A stretch of DNA of 19,014 bases from Acanthamoeba sp. SK_2022b (GCA_027943245.1 JANDJZ010000795.1:1-19014); one strand, 5' to 3'; positions 1 to 10,285 are shown, numbered from the stretch's first letter. A program made the numbers and translations. Notes: generated from the sequence alone by a model not told the origin.

Positions 1-960
1 GAGAGAGAGAGAGAGGTCGCCGCATGGTGAGCTGCTGCCGCGGCGAGCAGGCAACGGAGGGGAGGGAGGGGAGAGGCGATGCCACGAACCATCTCGGAGA
101 GCTGGTTGTTGGACAGGTCCAGGATCTCGAGCTGCGAGAGCTTGGACAGCGCCTCGGCGGGGAACTCGGCCAGGCGATTGCCGTCGAGCTTCAGCTGGGT
201 GAGTTTCTGAAGAGGGCGAGAACCCACGAGGAGGAGGACAGAGGGGTGAAGGAGGGTCAGAGTCCGTGAGCACGAGGAGCAGCACAGAGCACAGGAGAGG
301 GAGGCGGTGAGGCCACCAAGAGCAGGGGGGGGGGCGAGTAGAGAAAGGAGAAGGGAGAAGAGCCGGTTCGAGTAGCAGCGGCCAAGATGTAGAATCAAAA
401 TAGGGAGGAGGCGAGAAAGGGAAAGGTGGATTGTGGAATGAGAGGGAGGGCCTTACCCCGAGCTGGTCGAGATCGCCAGGAAGGCGTTCGATGGCGTTCT
501 TGGCCAGGTGAAGGGAGACGAGGTTGGTCAGCATGAAGATTTGGGCTGGGACCTCGGTGAATTTGTTTTCATCAAGGCTGAGCCGGCGAAGAAAGATCAT
601 CTTCTCGAGGCCGACGTTCTCCTCCACTACCTTGAGCGCGTTCTTGTTGAGGTCGAGCGTGGTGAGGGTCTCGAACATGGCGTTGAGGGCCTTGGGCAGC
701 TGTTTGATGGCGTTGTTCGCCAGGTTGAGCTCCTTGAGCTCGCATTTGGTGTTGGAGTTGGCCAGTTCGGGCGGTATAGTCTTCAAACTCGACGACGTGA
801 TGGTGAGCCCCGTCAGGGTGGGCAACTTGGACGTCACCGCCTTTATGTGCTGCGCCTTGACCTTCTTTTTCAGGTTCGCCACCACGAAGCACATCCCTTC
901 CTCCTCTCCCAGTGAGGGGAAGGCATTCTGTTCAATCATTCGTGCAAGATCGTTTCCCAT
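1..960 (-). CDS. Leucine-rich-repeat protein, 5' part (runs off left edge)
   Basis: The ATG is at 960-958 on the minus strand. Exon 1 runs 960-457 (168 codons) and ends at a GTAAGG donor. Exon 2 starts at 206 after a CAG acceptor, in phase, and stays clearly coding to about 90. The protein begins MGNDLARMIEQ, then has a roughly 60-residue non-repeat start, then short LRRs of the LxxLxLxxNxLxxLP type (for example LKELNLANNAIKQLP, LVSLHLAKNAIERLP, LEILDLSNNQLSEM). This is the typical or SDS22-like LRR class, which acts as a protein-binding scaffold. Its partner cannot be told. The MGN start recalls small N-myristoylated LRR proteins, but residue 6 is Ala rather than Ser/Thr, so lipidation is doubtful. 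The next donor is probably GTTCGT at 89, and the following exon near 1-30 is unclear because a pyrimidine/CT tract lies there. The 3' end is outside the window. The gene family is firm and the exact product is not. Confidence 0.8.
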   Translation of the reverse strand, partial: MGNDLARMIEQNAFPSLGEEEGMCFVVANLKKKVKAQHIKAVTSKLPTLTGLTITSSSLKTIPPELANSNTKCELKELNLANNAIKQLPKALNAMFETLTTLDLNKNALKVVEENVGLEKMIFLRRLSLDENKFTEVPAQIFMLTNLVSLHLAKNAIERLPGDLDQLGVRPSLSFHNPPFPFSPPPYFDSTSWPLLLEPALLPSPFSTRPPPCSWWPHRLPLLCSVLLLVLTDSDPPSPLCPPPRGFSPSSETHPAEARRQSPGRVPRRGAVQALAARDPGPVQQPALRDGSWHRLSPPSPPLPARRGSSSPCGDLSLSL

Positions 961-1600
961 TTTCGATTAGTGCTTTCCTAATATTTCTTCTTCCTCCTTT
1001 CTGTGTTCTCCTCCTCGCCCCCTTATCGGACGCTCTCCTTTGAAGAGGGTTTGTCCCGGAGCGTTTAGGGGCGGGCGGTCAATCGATTCGCCCCCTTCCT
1101 CCTTTTCTCCTTTTCTCCTTCAAGCCCGATCCTATTGATCTCGCGTCGATCAATCTATCGATTGCGAGGCTCTCCTTGGCTTTCCTTCGGGTGGCCGTTT
1201 GGGTATGGTTGTGTTTGTTTGCGCCGGTCTCCTGCCAACCTTGCCCTCTTTTTTCCCGGTTTCGAGAGTGACCGCAGCGAAAAGACGCGCCAAGAGCAAC
1301 CGTCGCGACCGGCCATGTGGAGGGCCCAGAAAAGGAAGAACTCTCTCCCCTCCAGGGATCTCTGGTCACCCCACTGGCGCCACACTAGCTAGCACTCTGC
1401 TCTCACCCATTGGGCAAACCTCCCACTTAAAGTAATTTGCGCAATTAGGCCAACGTTATGTTCACCTTCCCCGCCGTTGCCTGGCCAGAGCCACTTGGCT
1501 CACTCAGGAAGGTTTCTGGTGGCGTGATCGTGATTGTATTAAAAGGCCAAGAGGAAGAGGGGGGGGGCAGGTCAAGTGGGGGGTAGGGGAGGCAGGGGGG
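961..1600. other. Intergenic region: LRR gene promoter and eIF2-gamma 3' flank
   Basis: I see no convincing gene here. Short frames on both strands lack domains and have no splice context. The stretch lies between the start of the LRR gene (minus, 960) and the stop of eIF2-gamma (minus, 1603-1601), so it should hold the eIF2-gamma 3' UTR and the LRR promoter. A CCAAT pentamer sits on the minus strand at 1413-1409, within the near-palindrome CCCATTGGG, about 450 bases before the LRR start codon. A weak AATACA on the minus strand near 1539 could serve as a polyadenylation signal. No TATA box stands out. Confidence 0.5.
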
Positions 1601-2399
1601 TTAGGCGGAGGAGGAGTTGGGCGAGGAGGAGACCTCGATCTTGATGCCGCGGAGGATCTGGCCCCAGCCGATGAGCCGCCAGTGCTTCTCGACGCGTCTG
1701 CTGAGCGCGATCTTCTCGCCCTCCATGGTACACACGGGAGAGATGAGGACGATCTTGGCGAGATCCTTCTTGACGGCGATGACGCGGCCGCCGGTGGAGG
1801 TGGAGCCGATGTTGACCATGAGGGTCTCGCCCTTGCTGAGCTTGGTGACGCGGCTCTGCTTGCCGTCGCCGTCGGCCTTGACGCCGAGCAGGCGGCGGAG
1901 GAGGAAGAAATTGACCTCGAGCTCGGTGAAGATGTCGGGCAGCTTGCCGACCTCGCCCAGGACCTGGCCGACGAGCCTGTCGCCGCGGCAGAGGGTCGGG
2001 TCGATCTTGGTGCCGACGCCGATGAGACCGCCGGGCACGGCGAACTGGAGGTCGTTTCGCTCGGCAAAGAGCGAGACGATCTTGGAGAAGATGGGCACGC
2101 ACTTGACGTTGCCCTCGGCGTCCTTGGCCACGATGCCCGGTCGCACCTCGATCTCGTCGCCGATCTTGAGCACGCCCTGGATGATGCTGCCGCCCGCCAC
2201 GCCGCCCTTGAGGTCGTCCACCTCGGTACCGGGCTTATTTACATCGAACGAGCGGATCACGATCAGCCGCGGCGACGACGTGAAGTCCCTCATCGGCACC
2301 GGGATGCGGTTGACGATGAACTCGCACACCACGTCGATGTTGTGCTTCAGCTGTGCCGAGATGGGCACCACGGGGGCGCTCTCGGCGATCGTGCCTGAG

Positions 2400-2435
<36 letters not shown>

Positions 2436-3629
2436 AACGTTAGCACTCTGAGGCTAAAGTACGAAGAGAAGCAAAGGCGAGTGAGGGGCGTACCCTTGAC
2501 GAAGGCGAGGATCTGCTGGTACTGGTCAAGAGCGGCGGCCTCCTTGACGAGATCGATCTTGTTCTGGAGGATGATGATGTGCTTGAGCTTCATGATCTCG
2601 ATGGCAGCCAAGTGCTCCGAGGTCTGGGGCTGGGGGCAGGACTCATTGCCGGCGATGAGGAGGAGGGCGGCATCCATGACGGCGGCGCCGTTCAACATGG
2701 TGGCCATGAGGATGTCGTGGCCGGGGCAGTCGACGAAGGAGACGTGCCTCACGAGGCGCATCATGCCCTTGCAGTTGGGGTTGTCGCTCTGGAACACGTC
2801 CTCCTTGTGGCTGCCGAACGAGCAGTAGCCGCCGGGCTTCTCTCCGAGCCACTCGTCGGCTTTGTAGATCTTGGCGTTGGCATAGCCCAGCTTGATGGTG
2901 ATGTTACGCACCAGCTCGTTCTTGAAGCGAACAGTCTGTAATCATAAGATTACAAATTAGAGAGGGTCCAATTAGCTCATCACGATGCGCAGTGGGGGGG
3001 GGGCAACGAAAAGGATGACAATGCTGCACTGGGATGATTGCACACATCATTGATGTGCAGCTGTAGTGATGCTAGGTGCAGGCATGAAGAATAATTGAAC
3101 AACACAGGAGTCTCTAAAACTTGGGTAAGATGTGCCGTACCTGGACACCAGAGATGGCTTTGACGACGGTCGACTTGCCGTGGGCTACGTGGCCGATGGT
3201 GCCAATGTTAATGGTCGCCTGGCGCGAGATAACCTCCGGAGAGAGGGGCGTCAATTTAGCGACGTCGAGCGTGGCAAGGTCCTGCTTCGCCAAATGCGAA
3301 GTGTCGAGCTTGTCCTCGCCCTCGATCGTGAACGATGTGATCGACTCGTCCGCCTGCGATGGAGAAAAAACATGAGCGATGGAGACAAAGAGTGTTCACC
3401 AAAATCAAGATGACAGCGCTAAATGCTTCCAATCATCCTCCTAATACAATTCTATGAGGCCTCGTTTGCTTCAATCGCCCCTCCATTTGATGGATCCATC
3501 ATTACGGTTGTTCTTCATCCATAACATTTGCCTCTCCTATTCTTTCTCCGAACACACTCCCTTCGATGTGCTAGTGTATCCATGCGCTGCAGCTTCTAAA
3601 TCACAGGAGGGATGCGCAAGACGTACCAT
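1601..3629 (-). CDS. Translation initiation factor eIF2 subunit gamma
   Basis: This is the GTPase subunit of eIF2, which carries initiator Met-tRNA to the 40S ribosome in the cytosol. Exons on the minus strand: 3629-3627 (ATG only, tentative), 3353-3141, 2935-2494 and 2394-1601, all in phase, for about 483 residues (human is 472). The G motifs are all present: P-loop GHVAHGKST (about residue 50), DCPGHD, NKID and SAQLK. These are followed by the SFDVNKPG and [12 protein letters not shown] beta-barrel segments and the family ending [15 protein letters not shown]. The tail after that is short and Ser-rich. The region after NAKIYK, where animals, yeast and plants have a cysteine zinc knuckle, keeps only two Cys here. 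No in-frame ATG precedes residue 2 of exon 2, and the ATG|GTACGT at 3629 joins phase 0 to the CAG acceptor at 3354, which is why I place the start there. The intron at 2493-2395 carries CA/GA repeats. Family identity is certain; only the first codon is inferred. Confidence 0.97.
2400..2435. repeat. CA then GA dinucleotide repeat in an eIF2-gamma intron
   Basis: About eight CA units run straight into about nine GA units, directly next to the acceptor of the third intron. Read on the minus (gene) strand the tract is pyrimidine and TG rich and ends in TGCTCAG, so it may act as the polypyrimidine tract of that intron. Confidence 0.9.
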
Positions 3630-4213
3630 TGTAGCTGTGCTAGGAAGCAAAGAAGATGAACCTCAGATCGCCAACAGCGAAGAGCGGAGCTGAGCCACAA
3701 ACCCCTAAATTTCCCACTTTCGTGAAGAAGGGCCAGGAAAAAAATGGCACACCATTCAGAAATACACAAGAATAAGAGACTCTGGGTGCTGGGGCTTCTC
3801 GCCACGGAAAGTGTCCCTGTGGGCTTTGTGTGCAGTTGTGGCAATGCTAGTTCTCTAAATTCTATGGCTCTCATTACTTCATGGTTACTGGTGGGGCACA
3901 GTGTGTGGTTTTGAAAACTGAGTAGTAGTCCCTGGAGCATCTCTGTGGGTCATCAATCCAACCAACTCAAGCAGAGCTGCTCATGGCTTCCACTCTCCTT
4001 CCTGGGTTGGTCTCTACCACAAATGCATGTATGTTCTTGCTCCTTTCTGGGTCAACGAAAGTCCACATGTCGTAATTTGGCGGGTTCAGTTAACAAGGTA
4101 GGTTGTCCTCTCCGGAAAACCGAGCTTTGTTTGTTGTTTCTTTGTTACGGAACACCTTCATCAACAACCTCCATTCATTGTAGTTCAAGCGGATTGCCAG
4201 TTATATTGAAAAT
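3630..4213. promoter_or_regulatory. Divergent promoter region between eIF2-gamma and the E2-LRR-RRM gene
   Basis: Two start codons face away from each other here: eIF2-gamma at 3629 (minus) and the proposed E2 gene start at 4214 (plus). The interval is visibly less GC-rich than the flanking exons and holds no frame with coding character. The 3945-4373 frame that runs into the E2 exon is Cys/Ser/Leu-rich low-grade sequence with no domain. It presumably contains the 5' UTRs and core promoters of both genes. I find no clear TATA box. Assignment as a shared promoter is inferred from layout only. Confidence 0.45.
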
Positions 4214-7200
4214 ATGTGGCGTCCTCAGAGATCCGAAGTTAGTACGTCAACCTGACATCCGATTTTTACGTAGCTATGTGTTATGTTTTTGTTTTACGAA
4301 CGCCATCGCGCTAGATGTTGGTTTTGTAAAATTGAAGCAAGTGAGATTGACCCGGGTTGCGCACGCTGTTTCAGGGGCGAAGGCGGGCAACAAGTCGCAG
4401 ACGTCGGCGGTAAAGCGCCTTCTGCAGGACCTCAAGCACATGCGCGAGCACGTCGTGCCCACCGTCGGCGTGGTGGCCCTTCCCCTGGAGAAGGTACCCC
4501 ATTCCTCCCAGCCCTCGGCCCCCCCCTCTCTGTCTTACCGAGCGGTCGTCACAATGTGACGTGCGTTGCCGTGATCAGGACCTGTTCACCTGGCACTGCA
4601 ACATCAGAGGCCCCAAGGGAACGCTCTACGAGGGCGGTGGTGCGTACCACAACACAACACACAACACACAACGCACGACACAACACACATCACGCACCGG
4701 CTTGGCGTAGCGCTCACGTGCTCTCTGCCTCCTCCTTCTCCTCACCTACGCTTCCACAGTGTTCCACCTGGTGCTCCACTTCCCCGAGAGCTACCCCTAC
4801 GACCCGCCCAAGGTCACCGTGTGCACGACCCTGCAGCACCCCAATGGTTCGAGCGTCTCTCCCTCCCCGCTCTCCTCTCCCCCACTCCCCGTGCGTGCCG
4901 TGGTGACGGCGGCCAGCTGACCAGTTCTCTCGCTGTGCCGGCGTGCAGTGTTCAACGGTTCGATCTGTCTCGACATGCTCCAGCCGGGCGACGAGCAGGA
5001 GAAGTACATCGGCTGGAGCTCTGCCTACTCTGGTGCGTCGGCTGCCCCCCCTAGCCTCTTCTCCTTTCGGGCTTGCGGTCACTGACCTTTTCCCCCAATT
5101 TTTCCAAATTCTATTCTATTTTATTCTATTATTTATTCTTGCAGTGCAAAGCGTGCTCATCCAGCTGCAGGCGTTCCTCTTTGAGGAGTCGCCCACCATT
5201 CGCGCCGAGGACTGCCGCAAGGCTGTTGAGGCGGTACGCACATCGCGCGCGCACACGCGCAGCGAATCCGTTGCGGTGGTAAACTCACTTTTCTGCGCGA
5301 CACACGCGTGCAGGCGAACAACTTCACGTGCACGTCGTGCAAGCACAGGCCGCTGCGCTCCTGGCCCGCGTTCCCGTCCTACGAGACCGACGCCTTCGTG
5401 CTGCACAAGGCCGAGACCGAGATCATCAAGGTAACCGCGCACATGCAACAACACACATGCGCGCGTGGAAGGAGAGACCGCTCACCATCTACGTCGGTGG
5501 TGCGCGTGTTCCTAGGACGAGTTGGTGTGCTTCCACTCCAAGCGCACGTTCCAGGAGGACTGCCTGGGCTTCGGCATCTCGTACCACAAGAACATCAAGA
5601 CGGGCGACATCCAAGAGTGCGCGCGCCTGCTTGCCCCCCCCCCCTCCCCAAACACTCCCCGCTTGCGGCCGGTGGCTAACTTCGACGCGCTTTCTTTCGC
5701 TGTGCAGCATCTCCTCGCCGCTGGACCTGCTCGGCGTGCGCGCCTTCATGCGCGAGAACATCAGGAAGTCGTCCATCAACGAACCCTTCACCCACTGGCT
5801 TCCCGGTACCTCACCAATAAAATAAAATAAAATAAAATAAAATAAAATAAAATAAAATAAAATAAATAATAATGGTGCTCACGTTGTGCGACTGCGCAGT
5901 CTATCTCAATGACGAGCACGGCAAGAAGGCGTTCCATCTGGCCCAGCGCAGCATCAGCATGCTCTGCTCCGGCAACACCCGCGAGTTCAAGCCCCGCATG
6001 GCCCTCAGCGTGTTCCCCAAGGTTCGCCTCCCCCTGCCAGTCGCGTGACGTGCCCGGCGCCATAACTCACACAACACACACACACCACACAACACGAGCA
6101 GTTGATGAACACGATGATCCTGCACATCATGAAGGGCCAGATTCACGCGTCGGTGAAGGCGCTCGAGGGCTACTGCGCCTTCCACCAGATGTTCCTCAAG
6201 TTCCTGGAGGCCTACCCCGAGCTGCTGCAGGAGTGCAGCGACCTCGTCCACGGCTTCCTCAAGTCGGAGGAGAACAGGCACAAGGACAAGGTCAGCTCGC
6301 TGGGCGAGTTCATGTGCTACCTCACCGTCACCCCCGAGGTCGAGTGGAAGGACATCGCCTCGCTCCTCATCAACGAGCAGTCCGACCGCCAGGTCATGTG
6401 GATCCTCAAGGTACGCACGCTTTTTATTTATTTATTTATTATTTTAAAAACAAATCATTGGTTTATTATGTTGGATTAATTCGACAATATTTTTATGTGA
6501 TATTTATTTATCCATTTATTTTTTGGAATTTTAGGACTACCCGCACTTGGGGACCGACCAGGAGGACCCGGCCGTGGACAAGGTGCGCGCCAACGTGTCG
6601 TTCGATGCGTCGATCATGGGCATCCGCCACATCCTGTTCCACTACTACTTCATGGCGCACGTCGCCCGTCCGCTCGGCAGCACCATCGCCGACATGTCGG
6701 CCAAGTACGCGCCCCGCCCGCCCGCCTCGCCACCATCCCTGTCGACTCACCGTTTGATTTATTTGCTTTTTATTTTATTTTATTTTATTTTCGTAATTTG
6801 TTTCGACAGCTACGAGAGGTCGTTCGGCAGGCCCACCAACAAGATGGTGGAGAACATGCAGCAGGCCTTCCGCGAGATCAAGAAGGTCAAGACCCACAAC
6901 GACTACTTCTCGCGCATTGGTGAGTAGCCACCACACACATGCGTGCACGAGGCAACACGCGGAGGCTGACGATTGGTCGATTGATTGGTTTGAATGCAGG
7001 CCTGCCGGTGGTGAGCGAGGAGGAGCTCGTCGCCTGGCTGCGCAAGTCGGTCGCCAACTCCAAGCGCAGGGGCTACCACGGCGTGGAGGGGCCCAAGGGT
7101 GCGCGCTCCCCTCCCCCCCAATTGAGTAGTCTCCCTCCCGCTTGGCCCGTTTGCTTGTGGAGGCTGAGCGTCCTCTCCCCCTCTACCCTTTATTGTGTGT

Positions 7201-8225
7201 GCGCGCAGTACCCTCTGCCAAAGAGTTGGCCGAGGAGTCGATCAAGAGCGTGGTGCCCCTCGAGACCCTTTGCGTCAAGGTGCCCCCCCCTCTCCGGCGA
7301 GGCGCACGCGCGAAGCCTTGGCTCACACACAACACAACACACAACGCAGGACGAGAAGGGCGAGCTGAGGCTGCACGACAACGAGGAGCAGTGGAAGGAG
7401 CTGTGCAACTCGCGCTGGGGCTTCAACTCGCTGCCGGCCCACTACACCGCGGGCTGGCGCACGTTCTACCTGCAGAACAACCTGCAGGACCTGGTGAGCT
7501 CGCTCAACGAGTATCCCGACTTCAAGCACTTCTACCGCACGCTCGACCTGTCCGGCGAGGGCCTCACCCTGCTCGAGCTCACGCTCTTCGCGCCCAAGCA
7601 GCTCAAGTCGGGCTACTACTGGCTCACGGCCCTCCTCAGCCGCCTGCCCAAGCTCCGCTCCCTCAAGATCTCCCGCGGCGCCGACGGCGGCCTCGGCCTC
7701 AAGGGCGTCCGCTGCCTCGTCAAGGGCCTCAAGAACAACGCCTCCTCCATCACGTACGTGTCACATCACACCACACCGCACACACGCACGCGCGCGCGAA
7801 TGCTGACGCATGCGTTGTGTGTGCGATCGCAGCTCGTTGGACTTGTCGTACGCGGGCATCACGTCCGAGTGCTGCGAGCTGCTGGCCGAGGGCGTGCTGG
7901 CGTCGCGCAAGCTGCAGAGCCTGTCGCTCGAGGGCAACGCCATCCGGCAGGGAGGCGCCAAGGCGCTCAGCCGCGTGCTCTGGGACCACGAGTGCCTCAC
8001 GGAGCTCAACCTGTCCAACTGCAACATCGACGACGCCGGCGCCAAGGAGCTGGCCGACGGCCTCCTGGCCAACAAGCGCCTCGCCAAGCTCGACCTGTCG
8101 CGCAACGCCCTCGCCTACGCCGGGCTCCGCGCCGTCCTCTACAACCTCGCCTTCAGCCCCTCTCTCACGTACACACGCCACACACGCGCCCAGCCTGCAC
8201 GCCAACGCTACGCGGCAGTCGCTCA

Positions 8226-8279
<54 letters not shown>

Positions 8280-10285
8280 CTGTAGGGAGTTGAACTTGTC
8301 GCGAGTGTCGGGCAGCGGTTCGTCGAACGATCTGCAGGAGCTGGGCGAGGCCCTGTCGAAGCTGTTCCGCATCAACGTGACGCTGAGCCGCCTCAACTTC
8401 TGGGAGACCGGCATCGCGCCGGCCTTCACGGCGAGCGTGTTCGAGTCCCTGCGGGGCAACCGCGCCCTGAAGCACCTCGACATCAGCCAGATCGGGACCA
8501 TCAACAGCGACCAGCTGGGCCACCTCGGCGCGGCCCTCACCAAGAACAAGACCCTGGCCTCGCTCCTGCTCGAGAACAACAACATCACCGGATACGGCCT
8601 CGAGACCCTCTACAAGGCCCTCCTCGTCGAGAAGGAGGAGGTGCGCCTACGCCTCCTTCTCCCCCTCCCTCTCCGCAACCGAGCCTCACTCAACGTTATG
8701 TGTTGTGTTGTGTTGTGTTGTGTTGTGTTGTGTTGTGTTGTGTTGTGTTGTGTTGTGTTGTGTTGTGTTGTGTTGTGTTGTGTTGTGTGTGCAGGAGAAG
8801 GGCAAGGCGAACGATGACGACGAGCGCACGCGCAAGGAGAAGCGGCGCAATGAGATGCTGGACAAGGTGAAGGAGGTGGAGAAGGAGTTCCACCTGAACC
8901 TGGTGGAGTTCAACCTCAAGAACAACGGGCTGGGGTCGGCGGCGGGCAAGATCCTGGGCAAGCTGGTCACGGTGGCGTCGTCGCTCGAGGTGCTGACGCT
9001 GGACCACTGCAGCCTCGACGCCAAGGCCGGCGAGACGCTGGGGCTGGCGCTGGAGACCAACACGCGGCTGCGCACGCTCAAGCTGCGCCACAACTCGCTG
9101 GGCAAGGAGGGCGCCAAGGCGCTGGCCGCCGGGCTGCGCCACAACAGGACGCTGCAGGTGCTCGACCTCAGCGGCAACGGCATCGGCGTGTCGGGCGCCC
9201 GCGCGATCGCCGGCACGCTCGCCGACAACGCGTCGATCACCGAGCTCAACCTCTTTGGCAACCTCGTCGACGTCGACGGCGCGCGCGACCTCGCCAAGGC
9301 CCTCGCCACCAACAAGACGCTGGTCAAGCTCGACCTCGGCCTCAACCGCATCCGCGACAAGGGCGCCCAGGCCATCGCCCAGGCCATGGCCTCGGCCGAG
9401 CAGCTCCGCGAGATCGGCCTCAAGCTCAACTTCATCAAGGACCACGGCGCCCTCGCCGTCGCCAAGGCCGTCTCCGTCTCCCCCGCCATCCGCAGCTTCA
9501 AGCTCGCCGGCAACCAGCTCGAGGACGAGACCCTCCTCGCCATCAACGACCTCATCAAGAGCCCCCACATCTCCTTCGACCTCGCCCCCCGCGTCGCTCT
9601 ACTCGTGCGCCACCCCTTTCTTTCTTGTCGACACATTCCACGCGTGACAGGCGGCTGACGTGTGCATTTACATTCTCACGCCTTGTATGTAGGACCCCGA
9701 GCGAGTGGCGCGCAGCGTGTGGGTGACGCCCCTGGCGGCGCGCGTGAAGAAGGAGAGCGTGCGCAAGCTCTTCTACGACGCCCACTGCGGCGTGGTGCTC
9801 AACGTGGCCATCCAGGACCACAAGACCAAGACCAACCCCGCCAAGGCCCAGTACGCCTTCGGTACCGGCTCCCCTCCCCTCCCCCCATTCCCCCTCCCCC
9901 TCCCCCACTCTCCCCCACCTCTCTAACGCGCGCGTCCAATCACTGCAGTCGAGTTTGCCCACATCAACTCGGTGACTCTGGCGCTGGACCTGTCTGCCAG
10001 CGGAAGGGTAACCGCTCCCCCCCCCACTCACTCTCCCCTCTCCCGCCCGCGCTGCCGTTGACTCACACGGCACACGCGCGAACGAACGAATGGCAGGCCA
10101 AGGTGGACGGGCAGAAGGTGAGGATCTACCGCGTGGGCACGCAGAACAAGACCTCGCAGAGCGACGCGACGGGCAAGCCCACCTCGGGCCCGCGCTCCGA
10201 CGCCCCGACGCGCTCCTCCGCGCCTCGTCGCGGCGGCTTTGGCGGCGGCCGTGGACGCCCCTCCCGTGGCCGTGGTAGGCGCTAA
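4214..10285 (+). CDS. E2 ubiquitin-conjugating domain / LRR / RRM / RG-tail fusion protein
   Basis: I read 22 exons: 4214-4241 (tentative), 4375-4493, 4579-4639, 4760-4846, 4949-5032, 5145-5233, 5314-5430, 5516-5616, 5708-5805, 5900-6021, 6102-6410, 6535-6704, 6810-6919, 7000-7098, 7209-7279, 7350-7753, 7833-8168, 8286-8640, 8795-9604, 9693-9861, 9949-10007 and 10097-10285. Every junction keeps phase, giving about 1,328 residues. Residues about 15-150 are an E2 fold: RGPKGTLYEGG, FPESYPYDPPKV, HPN (about 96-98) and the catalytic Cys (about 105) in NGSICLDML. Then comes a region of about 390 residues with a CxxC (FTCTSC) that I know only loosely from E2-linked proteins of fungi and amoebae. 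Residues about 590-1190 are RNI-type LRRs (LxLSxNxxxxxGAxxLAxxL). An RRM follows (RNP2-like RSVWVTPL, RNP1-like QYAFVEF), then GGFGGGRGRPSRGRG. Inferred role: ubiquitin or ubiquitin-like transfer with RNA or RNP targeting. The exact first exon is uncertain; the domains are firm. Confidence 0.85.
5105..5140 (+). repeat. ATTCT/TTTTA-rich intron repeat
   Basis: Imperfect pentanucleotide repeats (TTCTA, TTTTA) fill the pyrimidine tract before the acceptor at 5143-5144. The tract is AT-rich in sharp contrast to the GC-rich exons on either side. Confidence 0.7.
5816..5872 (+). repeat. (AAAAT)n pentanucleotide microsatellite in intron
   Basis: About eleven near-perfect AAAAT units lie in the intron 5806-5899 of the E2-LRR-RRM gene. 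The run contains many overlapping AATAAA hexamers, yet the open frame resumes in phase at 5900, so they are presumably not used as polyadenylation signals. Confidence 0.95.
6411..6534 (+). other. AT-rich intron
   Basis: This intron (GTACGC donor, TTTTAG acceptor) is strongly AT-rich with TTTA repeats. Most other introns of the same gene are GC- or CA-rich. The neighbouring intron 6705-6809 has a similar TTTTA tract at about 6768-6790. These tracts may mark recent repeat expansion or splice-enhancing U-rich tracts. Confidence 0.7.
8227..8278 (+). repeat. (CA)26 dinucleotide microsatellite in intron
   Basis: Twenty-six uninterrupted CA units make up about half of the intron 8169-8285. The acceptor CTGTAG follows directly, so this intron has almost no normal polypyrimidine tract. 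Alternating purine-pyrimidine DNA of this length can adopt a Z-form. Confidence 0.97.
8701..8788 (+). repeat. (TGTTG)n pentanucleotide microsatellite in intron
   Basis: About 17 copies of TGTTG occupy most of the intron 8641-8794, between the LRR exons ending at 8640 and starting at 8795. The repeat is open in several frames on both strands, which creates long spurious frames reading through it. Confidence 0.97.

Noticed and set aside
361..380. tRNA B-box-like GGTTCGAG
   Set aside because: No matching A-box or cloverleaf around it; it lies in an LRR intron.
1617..2828. 403-codon plus-strand frame
   Set aside because: It is the exact antisense of the eIF2-gamma exons, crosses that gene's intron repeat, and has no domain.
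3945..4373. Open frame continuous with the first firm E2 exon
   Set aside because: Codon use is unlike the exons, it is rich in Cys/Ser, and a good TTTCAG acceptor at 4369-4374 explains the join; treated as upstream region and intron.
5816..5872. Cluster of AATAAA signals as a gene end
   Set aside because: It arises from the AAAAT repeat, and the same coding frame resumes in phase at 5900 with conserved-looking sequence.
8686..9636. 316- and 290-codon minus-strand frames
   Set aside because: These are antisense shadows of the high-GC LRR exon plus the TGTTG repeat (reads as poly NTTQH); composition is biased and no domain is seen.
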